In this document: piece after piece, positions 7,133-14,746 of the stretch | Numbering within the stretch: the stretch's first letter is position 1 | Layout of the letters: each line of letters begins with the position of its first letter | From: an uncultured Actinomycetes bacterium | GTDB lineage: Bacteria > Actinomycetota > Actinomycetes > Nanopelagicales > Nanopelagicaceae | Assembly (NCBI GenBank): GCA_903921405.1 | Contig: CAIXPV010000060.1 | Location: 1-15,753, forward strand | Reading direction: 5' to 3' | Length of the DNA: 15,753 bases | Program-made: the position numbers and the translations under genes | Notes under the pieces: model-generated | Database searches by the model: none | The model's input: only the letters and a program-made list of their open reading frames with translations | What the model was told of the DNA's origin: nothing

Positions 7133-7978
7133 ATGTCTGATATTCATTCGATTAATGATGCAATCAATAAACGTGCAGGAAGAAAGCTCTTACCGTCAAT
7201 CGCTGTCTCATTGTCGTTAATAGCACTGATTTGGTTTGCCCTTGCCTATCACCGTGAAATCTTCGCCTGCGTTGTTGCTATAGCTGTTGTACTTGGTATC
7301 CGCGAGATTGTTCGTGCCTTTAGCGTTCGTAAGATTTATTTGTCTAAGGTTGGCTTAGTTACTGCTTCACTTGCACTCTCTTATGCAACTTGGAACGGTG
7401 GAGTTGCAGGGTTGGCTGTTGCAACAGCTATTGCACTACCCGTTCTCCTTATTCAGCTACTCACCAAAGGCCCCGAAGGCTTTGTTGCAAGTGCTACAGC
7501 AACGGTTTTTGCGCTCCTTTACTTACCTTTCCTGGGCGGTTTTCTTATTCTTCTTGCCCGACCAAGTACTGGCTTAGAGCGTGTGATGACTTTCGTTGTC
7601 TTAGTAGGTTGCAACGATACTTTTGGATACATCGTCGGTGTTCTAGTCGGTAAGCATCCATTAGTACCGACGATTAGCCCTAAAAAGAGTTGGGAAGGCC
7701 TGATTGGCTCACTCATCTTTACCGTAATCGGGGGTGTCCTTGCATTTAAATACATTATGACGATGCATTGGTGGATCGGCGCAGTTGTTGGGTTAATGAT
7801 TGTCTTTACTGCAACATGTGGAGATCTGATTGAGAGCGCTATGAAGCGTGACTTAGCGCTAAAAGATATGGGATCACTGTTGCCCGGCCACGGTGGAATG
7901 TTAGATCGACTTGATTCGGTATTGATTTCTGCGCCAGCGTTGTGGTTAGCCCTTGAACTTGTGAAAGCGTGGTTATGA
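7133..7978 (+). CDS. cdsA: Phosphatidate cytidylyltransferase (CDP-diacylglycerol synthase)
   Basis: CdsA is an integral membrane enzyme that makes CDP-diacylglycerol from phosphatidic acid and CTP, the precursor for phosphatidylinositol, phosphatidylglycerol and other phospholipids. The 281-residue protein is strongly hydrophobic, with several membrane segments from about residue 19 onward. It carries the complete C-terminal signature: ESAMKRDLALKDMGSLLPGH around 234-253, continuing into GGMLDRLD. CNDTFGYIVG (Asp 162) and SPKKSWEG at 182-189, also conserved in the family, are present. The ATG at 7133 has GGAG at 7119-7122, immediately after the frr stop. Its TGA overlaps the rlmN ATG as ATGA, so frr, cdsA and rlmN are probably one transcript. 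Confidence 0.95.
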   Translation: MSDIHSINDAINKRAGRKLLPSIAVSLSLIALIWFALAYHREIFACVVAIAVVLGIREIVRAFSVRKIYLSKVGLVTASLALSYATWNGGVAGLAVATAIALPVLLIQLLTKGPEGFVASATATVFALLYLPFLGGFLILLARPSTGLERVMTFVVLVGCNDTFGYIVGVLVGKHPLVPTISPKKSWEGLIGSLIFTVIGGVLAFKYIMTMHWWIGAVVGLMIVFTATCGDLIESAMKRDLALKDMGSLLPGHGGMLDRLDSVLISAPALWLALELVKAWL

Positions 7979-9096
7979 GTATCCCTGAAGTTAATTTAGT
8001 CTTTGATGAGCCGGTGCAGCGCAAGAAAGTGCCTAAGCATTTGGCTGATTACTCACCGCAAGAGCGCCGCGAAGTTGCACAAGGGTTAGGGCTGCCAGCA
8101 TTTAGAGCCACTCAAGTTGCCACACATTATTTTTCACATTTAGCAGATGATCCACAGACGTGGAGCGATATACCTGCCGAGTTGCGCCAAACTATTGCCG
8201 ACCAATTGACTCCAAAGCTTATTGAGCTAGTTCGATCTGTAACATGCGATGACGGAATGACTCGCAAAGATTTATGGAAGCTCCACGATGGAACTTTGGT
8301 CGAGAGTGTTTTGATGCGCTACACCGATCGCGTAACAGTTTGTATCTCTTCACAAGCCGGATGTGGCATGGGTTGCCCATTTTGTGCAACTGGACAAGCA
8401 GGGTTAACGCGTAATTTGAGTGCAGGTGAAATTACCGAGCAGATCGTTGCCGCAGCGCGTGCGTGCGCTAATGGCGAACTTCCAGGTGGACCTGTCCGCT
8501 TATCTAATATTGTTTTTATGGGCATGGGCGAACCGCTGGCCAATTACAACGCTGTCGTTCGCACTCTTCACAACATCATCGATCCCGCACCAGATGGACT
8601 GGGTATTAGTGCGCGCTCAGTGACAGTTTCAACCGTTGGCTTGGTCAATGGAATCGAAAAATTAACCGAGGAAGGTCTTGCGGTGACGTTGGCAGTTTCC
8701 CTACACACCCCAGATGATGAACTTCGCGATTCGTTGGTACCAATTAACTCGCGCTGGAAAATTAAAGAGGTTCTGGCTGCCGCTGATGCCTATGAGAAGC
8801 GAACTGGCCGCCGATATTCGATTGAGTACGCCCTTATTCGCGATATCAATGATCAATCGTGGCGTTCAGATTTATTGGGCCGCCTACTCAAAAACCGTAA
8901 CGCCCACGTTAACTTGATTCCTCTTAACCCTACCCCTGGATCGAAATGGACGGCATCTAGGCGAGAAGATGAGGCCGAGTTCGTTCGCATCCTGGAGGGA
9001 TATGGAGTGCCGGTGACGGTTCGCGATACTCGAGGACGCGAAATCGATGGCGCATGTGGCCAGCTAGCTGCGGCAGAAAAGGTTCGGACAGACTAG
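7975..9096 (+). CDS. rlmN: Dual-specificity 23S rRNA A2503 / tRNA A37 C2-methyltransferase (radical SAM)
   Basis: RlmN is a radical SAM enzyme that methylates C2 of A2503 in 23S rRNA and A37 of some tRNAs. From the ATG at 7975 the protein has 373 residues. It shows the radical-SAM cluster CGMGCPFC (Cys 130, 134, 137), GEITEQIV downstream, MGMGEPLANY for SAM binding, and a C-terminal RDTRGREIDGACGQL. Cys 361 in that last motif corresponds to the methyl-carrying cysteine and Cys 123 (TVCISSQ) to the second catalytic cysteine. The start overlaps the cdsA stop by ATGA; a GTG two codons earlier is possible but unneeded. Chromosomal position next to cdsA is typical for RlmN, so the resistance paralogue Cfr is unlikely. 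Confidence 0.95.
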   Translation: MSIPEVNLVFDEPVQRKKVPKHLADYSPQERREVAQGLGLPAFRATQVATHYFSHLADDPQTWSDIPAELRQTIADQLTPKLIELVRSVTCDDGMTRKDLWKLHDGTLVESVLMRYTDRVTVCISSQAGCGMGCPFCATGQAGLTRNLSAGEITEQIVAAARACANGELPGGPVRLSNIVFMGMGEPLANYNAVVRTLHNIIDPAPDGLGISARSVTVSTVGLVNGIEKLTEEGLAVTLAVSLHTPDDELRDSLVPINSRWKIKEVLAAADAYEKRTGRRYSIEYALIRDINDQSWRSDLLGRLLKNRNAHVNLIPLNPTPGSKWTASRREDEAEFVRILEGYGVPVTVRDTRGREIDGACGQLAAAEKVRTD

Positions 9097-9116
9097 TGAG
9101 CTTTTAGCTCCCTTGG

Positions 9117-9122
9117 TAGGCT
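9117..9122 (+). promoter_or_regulatory. Possible -10 element for a leaderless aldehyde dehydrogenase mRNA
   Basis: TAGGCT fits the actinobacterial TANNNT -10 pattern and ends 7 nt before the ATG at 9130, the spacing expected when transcription starts at the A of the start codon. No Shine-Dalgarno sequence precedes this ATG, unlike most genes here. No good -35 was found, so confidence is low. Confidence 0.3.
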
Positions 9123-9129
9123 CAATGCC

Positions 9130-10554
9130 ATGGAAAAGTTAACGAATTTTATTAATGGCCAAGCCGTAGACAGCAAGTCCGGTGAAACGACAACTCTTAT
9201 TAATCCATCGACAGGCGCCGCATTTGCGACTGCACCAAAGTCAAATGCCGCAGATGTTGATGCAGCCTTTAGTGCAGCAAGTAATGCATTCGCTGGATGG
9301 CGTGATTCAACGCCATCACAGCGCCAACGTGCGCTCCTAAAAATCGCCGATGCAATTGAAGATCGCCAAGCTGAAGTTATTGAGATTGAGTGTCGCAATA
9401 CAGGCAAACCGATTTCTTTGACAACATCTGAAGAAGTTCCACCGATGGTCGATCAGATTCGATTCTTTGCAGGTGCTGCACGAAACTTAGAAGGCAAGTC
9501 GGCCGGTGAATATATGCCCGGAATGACATCAATGATTCGACGCGAGCCAGTCGGAGTGATTGGCCAAGTAACTCCTTGGAACTATCCAATGATGATGGCC
9601 GTGTGGAAATGGGCGCCAGCAATTGCAGCAGGCAATACCGTGGTGTTAAAACCAAGTGATACAACACCGGCATCAACGGTGTGGATGGCACAAGTAATGT
9701 CAGAGTTCTTACCTGCAGGAGTTTTCAACGTTGTCTGTGGCGAGCGCGAAACCGGTCGTAGCGTTGTTGAACACAAACGTCCCGACATGGTCTCAATCAC
9801 CGGATCTGTCGGAGCTGGAATTCAAGTGGCGCAATCGGCTGCAACTCAGCTCAAGCGCGTGCACTTAGAGCTCGGTGGAAAAGCGCCGGTCGTTGTCTTT
9901 GCCGATGCCGACCTAGCCGCGGCCGCCGAAGGTATTGCAATCGCCGGATACTTCAACGCTGGACAAGATTGCACGGCAGCTACCCGCGTAATTGTGCAGG
10001 CCGAGGTCTACGAGGAGTTTGTTGCTCTGTTGACCGAGCAGGCCAAGGCCATTGCAATAGGTGCACCGGATGAGGATGTCTTCTTGGGGCCAGTCAATAA
10101 CGCCAATCAACTAGCCAGAGTGTCAGGTTTCCTCGATCGCCTTCCGGCCCATGCCACGGTCATGACAGGCGGAAAGGCTCTAGATCGCCCTGGCTTCTTC
10201 TTCCCTGCAACAGTTGTAGCGGGGTTGGTGCAAGATGACGAGATGATTCAAAGTGAGATCTTCGGGCCAGTTATTACAGTCCAGAAGTTTAGCGATGAGG
10301 CAGATGCAGTTTCTAAGGCAAATGGTGTCGACTATGGCCTGGCGTCAAGTGTCTGGACTAAGGATCATGGACGTGCGATGCGAATGGCCAAGGCCTTTGA
10401 CTTTGGTTGCGTTTGGATCAATACCCATATTCCAGTTGTTGCCGAGATGCCTCACGGGGGATTCAAGCGTTCGGGATATGGCAAGGATTTATCAGCCTAT
10501 GGTTTTGAAGATTACACACGAATTAAGCACGTAATGACTAATCTCGGGGCATAG
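9130..10554 (+). CDS. NAD(P)-dependent aldehyde dehydrogenase, gamma-aminobutyraldehyde type
   Basis: Cytoplasmic aldehyde dehydrogenase of 474 residues, closest in appearance to PatD/Prr 4-aminobutanal dehydrogenases, which oxidise gamma-aminobutyraldehyde to GABA in putrescine breakdown. Visible catalytic features are Asn 151 in TPWNYP, Lys 174 in VLKPSD, Glu 247 in LELGGKAP and the nucleophile Cys 281 in NAGQDCTA. The C-terminal MPHGGFKRSGYGKDLSAYGF with EDYTRIKHVM is characteristic of the aminobutyraldehyde/betaine aldehyde branch. It sits 33 bp after rlmN and 41 bp before a polyamine-type ABC importer, and a PuuB-like oxidase follows that importer, which supports an amine-derived aldehyde substrate. 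Exact substrate is inferred; a related omega-amino or betaine aldehyde is possible. The start has no ribosome site, so it may be leaderless. Confidence 0.88.
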   Translation: MEKLTNFINGQAVDSKSGETTTLINPSTGAAFATAPKSNAADVDAAFSAASNAFAGWRDSTPSQRQRALLKIADAIEDRQAEVIEIECRNTGKPISLTTSEEVPPMVDQIRFFAGAARNLEGKSAGEYMPGMTSMIRREPVGVIGQVTPWNYPMMMAVWKWAPAIAAGNTVVLKPSDTTPASTVWMAQVMSEFLPAGVFNVVCGERETGRSVVEHKRPDMVSITGSVGAGIQVAQSAATQLKRVHLELGGKAPVVVFADADLAAAAEGIAIAGYFNAGQDCTAATRVIVQAEVYEEFVALLTEQAKAIAIGAPDEDVFLGPVNNANQLARVSGFLDRLPAHATVMTGGKALDRPGFFFPATVVAGLVQDDEMIQSEIFGPVITVQKFSDEADAVSKANGVDYGLASSVWTKDHGRAMRMAKAFDFGCVWINTHIPVVAEMPHGGFKRSGYGKDLSAYGFEDYTRIKHVMTNLGA

Positions 10555-10595
10555 TATGTGCGCCAGAACTAATCTCACCTAAGGAGCAACCCACA

Positions 10596-11774
10596 ATGGC
10601 AACAGAGAACCCACTCTCACCAGAAGCGCGTTCAATTCTTGGCGCTCGCATATCTCGCCGCGGAGTTTTAGCTGGCGCAGGAGGATTAGGTGCCGCGGGA
10701 TTACTTGCTGCATGTGGTGGTTCAGGTGGCGATAGCGCCTCAAGTGATAACACTGTGCGCTGGGGAAACTGGCCGCTGTACTTAGATTTTGATGCCAAGA
10801 CTAAGACATATCCAACTCTTGAAAAGTTTTCGAAAGAAACTGGAATCGATGCCCAATATTTTGAGGACTACAACGATAACGACGAGTTCTTTGGAAAAGT
10901 TCAAGCCCAACTTAAGCTCGGCGAAGATATTGGCTATGACGTAGTAACTCCAACTGACTGGATGGCGGCGCGTTGGATTCGTCTTGGTTACTCACAGAAG
11001 TTTGATCTAGCCAATATTCCTAACGCTGGAAATATTTTAGATTCATTGAAATCGCCTTCATATGATCCAAACCGCGAATCGACATTGACCTGGCAGGGCA
11101 TCATGTCTGGCTTTGGTTGGAACGTTGAAAAGAATCCAAAGGGAATCCACACGCTAGATCAGTTATTTGCCCCGCAGAATAAGGGAAAGATTGTTGTTCT
11201 CACTGAAATGCGCGACACCATCGGTGTTATTTTGATGGCCCAAGGAGTTGACATCACTAAGGTCACCGAAGATCAATTTATGAACGCTGTTGACTTCATG
11301 GCCGGGAAGATTTCTGATGGCTGGATCCGCGGAGTTAAGGGCAACGAATACGCTGAAGATTTAACATCAGGTGATGCAACGGCTGTTATTGGTTGGTCCG
11401 GCGACATGTTTATTCTCTCCAGTGAGAATGAAGGTAAGTTCGATTTTGCAATCCCTGATTCCGGCGGAACTATCTCAGGTGATAACTTGATGATTCCATC
11501 GACTGCATCGGCAAGCGGTAAAGCCAATGGCGAGAAGTTAATTAATTATTACTACGATCCTGCTGTAGCGGCAGAAGTTGCCGCTTACGTTAACTATGTG
11601 TGCCCAGTAAAGGGCGCACAAGCTGAGATGGAAAAGATTGCACCTGAGTTAGCGACAAGTGAGTACATCTTCCCAAGTGATAAAACTGCTTCGCGACTTC
11701 AGGTATTCCGCTCACTGACACCAGATGAAGAGACCAAGTGGGCAGAGGCCTTCCAAAAGGCACAAGGCAACTAG
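10596..11774 (+). CDS. potD: Polyamine ABC transporter substrate-binding lipoprotein (Tat-exported)
   Basis: Extracellular solute-binding protein of a PotABCD-type importer, 392 residues. The N-terminus has a twin-arginine motif SRRGVLAG (Arg 21-22), a hydrophobic Ala/Gly-rich stretch and a lipobox LLAAC with Cys 40, followed by a Gly/Ser linker. It should be exported folded by Tat and anchored by lipid to the membrane outer face. The mature part has the PotD/PotF-like order: WGNWPLYLD, then YDVVTPTDWMAARW, then VLTEMRDTIGV, then GWSGDMF. These aromatic and acidic positions would form the amine site. An AAGGAG ribosome site precedes the ATG at 10596. It is the first gene of potDABC. Putrescine versus spermidine specificity cannot be decided from sequence alone. 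Confidence 0.92.
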   Translation: MATENPLSPEARSILGARISRRGVLAGAGGLGAAGLLAACGGSGGDSASSDNTVRWGNWPLYLDFDAKTKTYPTLEKFSKETGIDAQYFEDYNDNDEFFGKVQAQLKLGEDIGYDVVTPTDWMAARWIRLGYSQKFDLANIPNAGNILDSLKSPSYDPNRESTLTWQGIMSGFGWNVEKNPKGIHTLDQLFAPQNKGKIVVLTEMRDTIGVILMAQGVDITKVTEDQFMNAVDFMAGKISDGWIRGVKGNEYAEDLTSGDATAVIGWSGDMFILSSENEGKFDFAIPDSGGTISGDNLMIPSTASASGKANGEKLINYYYDPAVAAEVAAYVNYVCPVKGAQAEMEKIAPELATSEYIFPSDKTASRLQVFRSLTPDEETKWAEAFQKAQGN

Positions 11775-12919
11775 TGTCTATAGATCCAATTGAGGCACGT
11801 GGAGATTTACGTCTAACTAGAATTACAAAGTCCTACGGAGATTTCAAGGCCGTAGATGATTTAACGTTAACGATTCCTAAAGGCTCTTTCTTCGCTTTGC
11901 TTGGACCATCGGGCTGCGGCAAGACAACAACGCTTCGAATGGTTGCTGGGTTGGAGGAGCCTACGGTTGGAAGTATTCACTTAGGTGAAACTGACATTAC
12001 GACAACTCGTCCATATCAACGTCCTATCAATACGGTCTTTCAAAACTATGCATTGTTTCCGCACTTAACAATCTTTGAAAATATTGCATTTGGCCTGCGC
12101 CGCCGTGGAATAAAAGATGTAAAAGAGCAGGTAGATAAGGTTTTAAACCTGGTTGAGCTTCCACATTTAGCAGAGCGTAAACCAACGCAGTTATCGGGCG
12201 GACAGCAGCAGCGCATCGCACTTGCTCGGGCAATTGTTAATCGCCCGGCGTTATTGCTTCTCGATGAACCATTAGGCGCACTGGATCTCAAGCTTCGTCG
12301 TCAGATGCAGATAGAACTCAAATGGATTCAGCGCGAAGTTGGTTTAACTTTCGTCCATGTAACTCACGATCAAGAAGAAGCCATGACAATGGCCGACACG
12401 ATCGCGGTTATGAATGAGGGCAAGATTGAACAAATGGGCTCACCAGCTGATTTATACGATGATCCAGAGACGGCATTTGTTGCTAACTTCTTAGGTCAGT
12501 CCAACTTAATTAAGGGCAAGATCGATGGCAACGATGGCGATAACTTAGTTATTGACTTGTTTGGTCAAAAGATATCTATGCCAAAGGCACGCAGCCATGC
12601 AGTCGATAACTCTTTGTATGCTGGAATACGCCCTGAAAAATTTAGAATTTCGCGTACAGGCACATCGGTTCGCGGAAATTCATTAACAGGTGGACGTATC
12701 GAAGATGTTTCTTACATCGGCGTAAGCACACAGTACGTAGTAGCTATGCCGTGGGGCCAAGAGTTGATGGTCTTTGAGCAAAACGATGATGGCGTGCCAC
12801 CATTTAACAAGGGTGAGGAAGTTATCATTTCGTGGGAGCCAAACTTTACCTTTGGGCTTCGTGGAGATGAAGATATTGAGGCCGGCACCGAAGTTAATCC
12901 CGAGGAGATCGACGAGTAA
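11774..12919 (+). CDS. potA: Polyamine ABC transporter ATP-binding protein
   Basis: Cytoplasmic ATPase of the importer, 381 residues from GTG at 11774. Motifs in order: Walker A GPSGCGKTT at 44-52, Q-loop Gln 90, signature LSGGQQQR at 140-147, Walker B LLLLDEP at about 160-166 with Glu 165, D-loop ALD, and switch His 198 in VTHDQEEA. After the nucleotide domain comes a C-terminal TOBE-type regulatory domain (about 240-370, including AGIRPEKFRIS) and a short acidic tail. Start choice: the GTG shares one base with the potD stop (TAGTG) and has AAGG six nt upstream; open codons before it lie inside potD and give an implausible N-terminus. Its stop shares one base with the potB ATG (TAATG), consistent with tight coupling. 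Confidence 0.94.
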   Translation: MSIDPIEARGDLRLTRITKSYGDFKAVDDLTLTIPKGSFFALLGPSGCGKTTTLRMVAGLEEPTVGSIHLGETDITTTRPYQRPINTVFQNYALFPHLTIFENIAFGLRRRGIKDVKEQVDKVLNLVELPHLAERKPTQLSGGQQQRIALARAIVNRPALLLLDEPLGALDLKLRRQMQIELKWIQREVGLTFVHVTHDQEEAMTMADTIAVMNEGKIEQMGSPADLYDDPETAFVANFLGQSNLIKGKIDGNDGDNLVIDLFGQKISMPKARSHAVDNSLYAGIRPEKFRISRTGTSVRGNSLTGGRIEDVSYIGVSTQYVVAMPWGQELMVFEQNDDGVPPFNKGEEVIISWEPNFTFGLRGDEDIEAGTEVNPEEIDE

Positions 12920-13779
12920 TGAGCATCACCTTGCCAAAGGTACGTGTTCCTTACCTGTTGTTATTTCCAGGTTTTGCTTTTCTCTTTACTTTTTTTATCC
13001 TGCCGATTGTTAATTTAGCGCAAACTTCAACACAGACGCCGATCGCCGGGGGAGATACCGGTCAATACGAGCAAACCCTTGCTTTTAGTAACTATGTCAA
13101 TGCCTTTCTAGATAATCGCGAACAGTTTGCACGCTCATTTATCTATGCAACATTGGCCACATTATTTGCCTTGGCAATTGCTTATCCATTGGCTTATGCG
13201 ATTGCCTTTAAATCTGGAAAGTTTAAAAATATATTATTGGTCTTGGTCGTTGCACCGTTCTTTACTTCGTTTCTGCTGCGTACCATCGCTTGGAAGCAGA
13301 TTCTGGGTGAAGAAGGTTTTGTCGTTCCTACACTGCGATCTCTGCACTTAATGGGTCAGCAGACAACGATTACTTCCACATCAGTGGCAGTGGTAGCGGG
13401 TATGACATATAACTTCTTGCCATTTATGACACTGCCGCTCTATGCATCGCTGGAGCGCATTGATCCACGAACAATTGAGGCATCTGGTGATTTATATGCC
13501 AATGGCTTAACTACTTTTCGCAGAGTGACCGTGCCGTTGTCTTTGCCAGGAGTCGTTGCCGGAACTTTGCTGACCTTTATTCCAGCGGCCGGTGACTACG
13601 TCAATGCATCGATTCTTGGTAGCCCTAACACCAAGATGATCGGCAATGTCATCGAGTCTCGCTACTTTAAAATCGTTGACTATCCGACGGCTGCCGCCCT
13701 CTCCTTTACTTTGATGGCGGCAATTCTGATTCTTGTAACACTCTATATCCGCAAAGCTGGCACGGAGGAGTTGGTATGA
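12919..13779 (+). CDS. potB: Polyamine ABC transporter permease, PotB type
   Basis: First inner-membrane permease subunit, 286 residues, BPD_transp_1 family. Hydrophobic segments occur near residues 11-33, 74-96, 104-120, 154-177, 212-224 and 257-276, about six in all, with an extracytoplasmic loop after the first. The EAA loop that contacts PotA is EASGDLYANGLTTFRRVTVP at 187-206. Motifs such as APFFTSFLLRTIAWKQIL and IPAAGDYVNASILG are typical of PotB and help separate it from PotC. The ATG overlaps the potA stop by one base, and its own TGA overlaps the potC ATG as ATGA. Confidence 0.93.
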   Translation: MSITLPKVRVPYLLLFPGFAFLFTFFILPIVNLAQTSTQTPIAGGDTGQYEQTLAFSNYVNAFLDNREQFARSFIYATLATLFALAIAYPLAYAIAFKSGKFKNILLVLVVAPFFTSFLLRTIAWKQILGEEGFVVPTLRSLHLMGQQTTITSTSVAVVAGMTYNFLPFMTLPLYASLERIDPRTIEASGDLYANGLTTFRRVTVPLSLPGVVAGTLLTFIPAAGDYVNASILGSPNTKMIGNVIESRYFKIVDYPTAAALSFTLMAAILILVTLYIRKAGTEELV

Positions 13780-14612
13780 GTTCAAAGATTAAAGATGCAA
13801 CTATTCCAACGATTCCATTTAAGGCACGATTGTCGCGTTGGTTTGGCCGTAACTTACTGCGCATCTACATGATCTTCGGTTTCACATATCTCTTTATTCC
13901 TGTTGCTTATACATTTGCATTTTCATTTAACGATTCAGGAAAAAGCAATTTAATTTGGAAGGGCTTCACATTAGGCAACTGGCAAAATCCCTGCGGTGCG
14001 CCACAAATCTGTGATGCTTTGGGAAATTCGATCAAGATCGGTTTCCTTGCAACAACATTCTCGACAATCCTTGGAACCATGATCGCATTTGCGATCGGGC
14101 GCTACCAATTCAAAGGGCGCTCAAGCTCTAATTTGCTGATCTTTTTACCAATGGCAACTCCTGAAATTGTCCTAGGCGCATCACTGCTTTCACTTTTTCT
14201 GGTTTTCAAAATTAATCCAGGATTTTGGCCAACGGTTATTGCTCATGTGATGTTTTGTATCTCCTTTGTCGTCGTCACAGTTAAAGCCCGTATTGCAAGT
14301 CTTGATCCACGGCTAGAACAAGCGGCAATGGATCTCTATGCCAACGAGCTTGAGACTTTTCGCCGAGTAACTCTTCCCTTAGTTGCACCTGGAATTGCAG
14401 GGGCTGCGCTGCTTGCATTCTCGCTCTCCTTTGATGATTTCATTATTACTAACTTCAACTCTGGCACGCTCATCACTTTTCCTAAGTTCGTCTATGTTGC
14501 CGCTGCCCGTGGAATTCCAGCCCAGGCCAACGTCATCGGTTCATCGATGTTTTTCTTAGCTTTAGCCATTGTTATAGCGGGGCAACTCGTCAATCGTAAA
14601 AAAGCGCGGTAA
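13776..14612 (+). CDS. potC: Polyamine ABC transporter permease, PotC type
   Basis: Second permease subunit, 278 residues, forming the heterodimeric channel with PotB. It has a longer cytoplasmic N-terminus (about 28 residues, basic), then about six membrane segments. The EAA loop runs from EQAAMDLYANELETFRRVTL at 181-200 into PLVAPGI. SFSFDDFI-like sequence (LSFDDFIITNF, about 217-227) is a hallmark of PotC. The EAA loop closely parallels that of PotB (LYAN, TFRRVT, PGV/PGI), reflecting old gene duplication. A 4-bp ATGA overlap links it to potB. No transcription terminator is visible after its stop; a structured non-coding leader begins almost at once. Confidence 0.93.
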   Translation: MSSKIKDATIPTIPFKARLSRWFGRNLLRIYMIFGFTYLFIPVAYTFAFSFNDSGKSNLIWKGFTLGNWQNPCGAPQICDALGNSIKIGFLATTFSTILGTMIAFAIGRYQFKGRSSSNLLIFLPMATPEIVLGASLLSLFLVFKINPGFWPTVIAHVMFCISFVVVTVKARIASLDPRLEQAAMDLYANELETFRRVTLPLVAPGIAGAALLAFSLSFDDFIITNFNSGTLITFPKFVYVAAARGIPAQANVIGSSMFFLALAIVIAGQLVNRKKAR

Positions 14613-14746
14613 AGTACCCTCTTGTAACCATAGCGAACCACAGGTTTGAAAAAGAAGACCTGCGTTGTGGGGTTAGGTTCCGGAGGACCCGGGCCAACTC
14701 TGAGATGTGATTGAAGGGGTGATTCCGGTCAAGGCCGGATAGCACG
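14613..14746 (+). ncRNA. Structured GC-rich leader upstream of the FAD oxidoreductase, possible cis-regulatory RNA
   Basis: The 134-nt gap is richer in G and C than its neighbours and folds into nested stems that do not conflict. TAACC (14625-14629) pairs with GGTTA (14671-14675). Inside it, CCAC (14638-14641) pairs with GTGG (14667-14670). A terminal hairpin AGGTTT (14642-14647) with AGACCT (14656-14661) has a purine-rich loop and a GCGTT bulge on its 3' side. A GGTTC/GGACC hairpin (14676-14680 / 14685-14689) with CGGA loop starts at the very next base and could stack on it. A last hairpin TCCGG/CCGGA (14724-14728 / 14735-14739) lies just before the start codon. I could not match it to a known riboswitch class. 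Cis-regulatory function is inferred from structure and position before an amine catabolic gene. Confidence 0.5.

Noticed and set aside
7975..9096. Cfr-type rRNA methyltransferase
   Set aside because: The gene sits in the conserved frr-cdsA-rlmN context and its sequence has the ordinary housekeeping RlmN motifs.
9097..9129. Small hairpin GAGCT-TTT-AGCTC after rlmN as a terminator
   Set aside because: The stem is only 5 bp and is not followed by a run of T, so an intrinsic terminator is not supported.
9377..9691. Open antisense frame of about 104 codons inside the aldehyde dehydrogenase gene (others similar at 9093-9407, 4779-5096, 866-1114 and 14590-14880)
   Set aside because: They lie opposite genes with clear domain motifs, show no recognisable protein content and no ribosome site; they are by-products of the coding strand.
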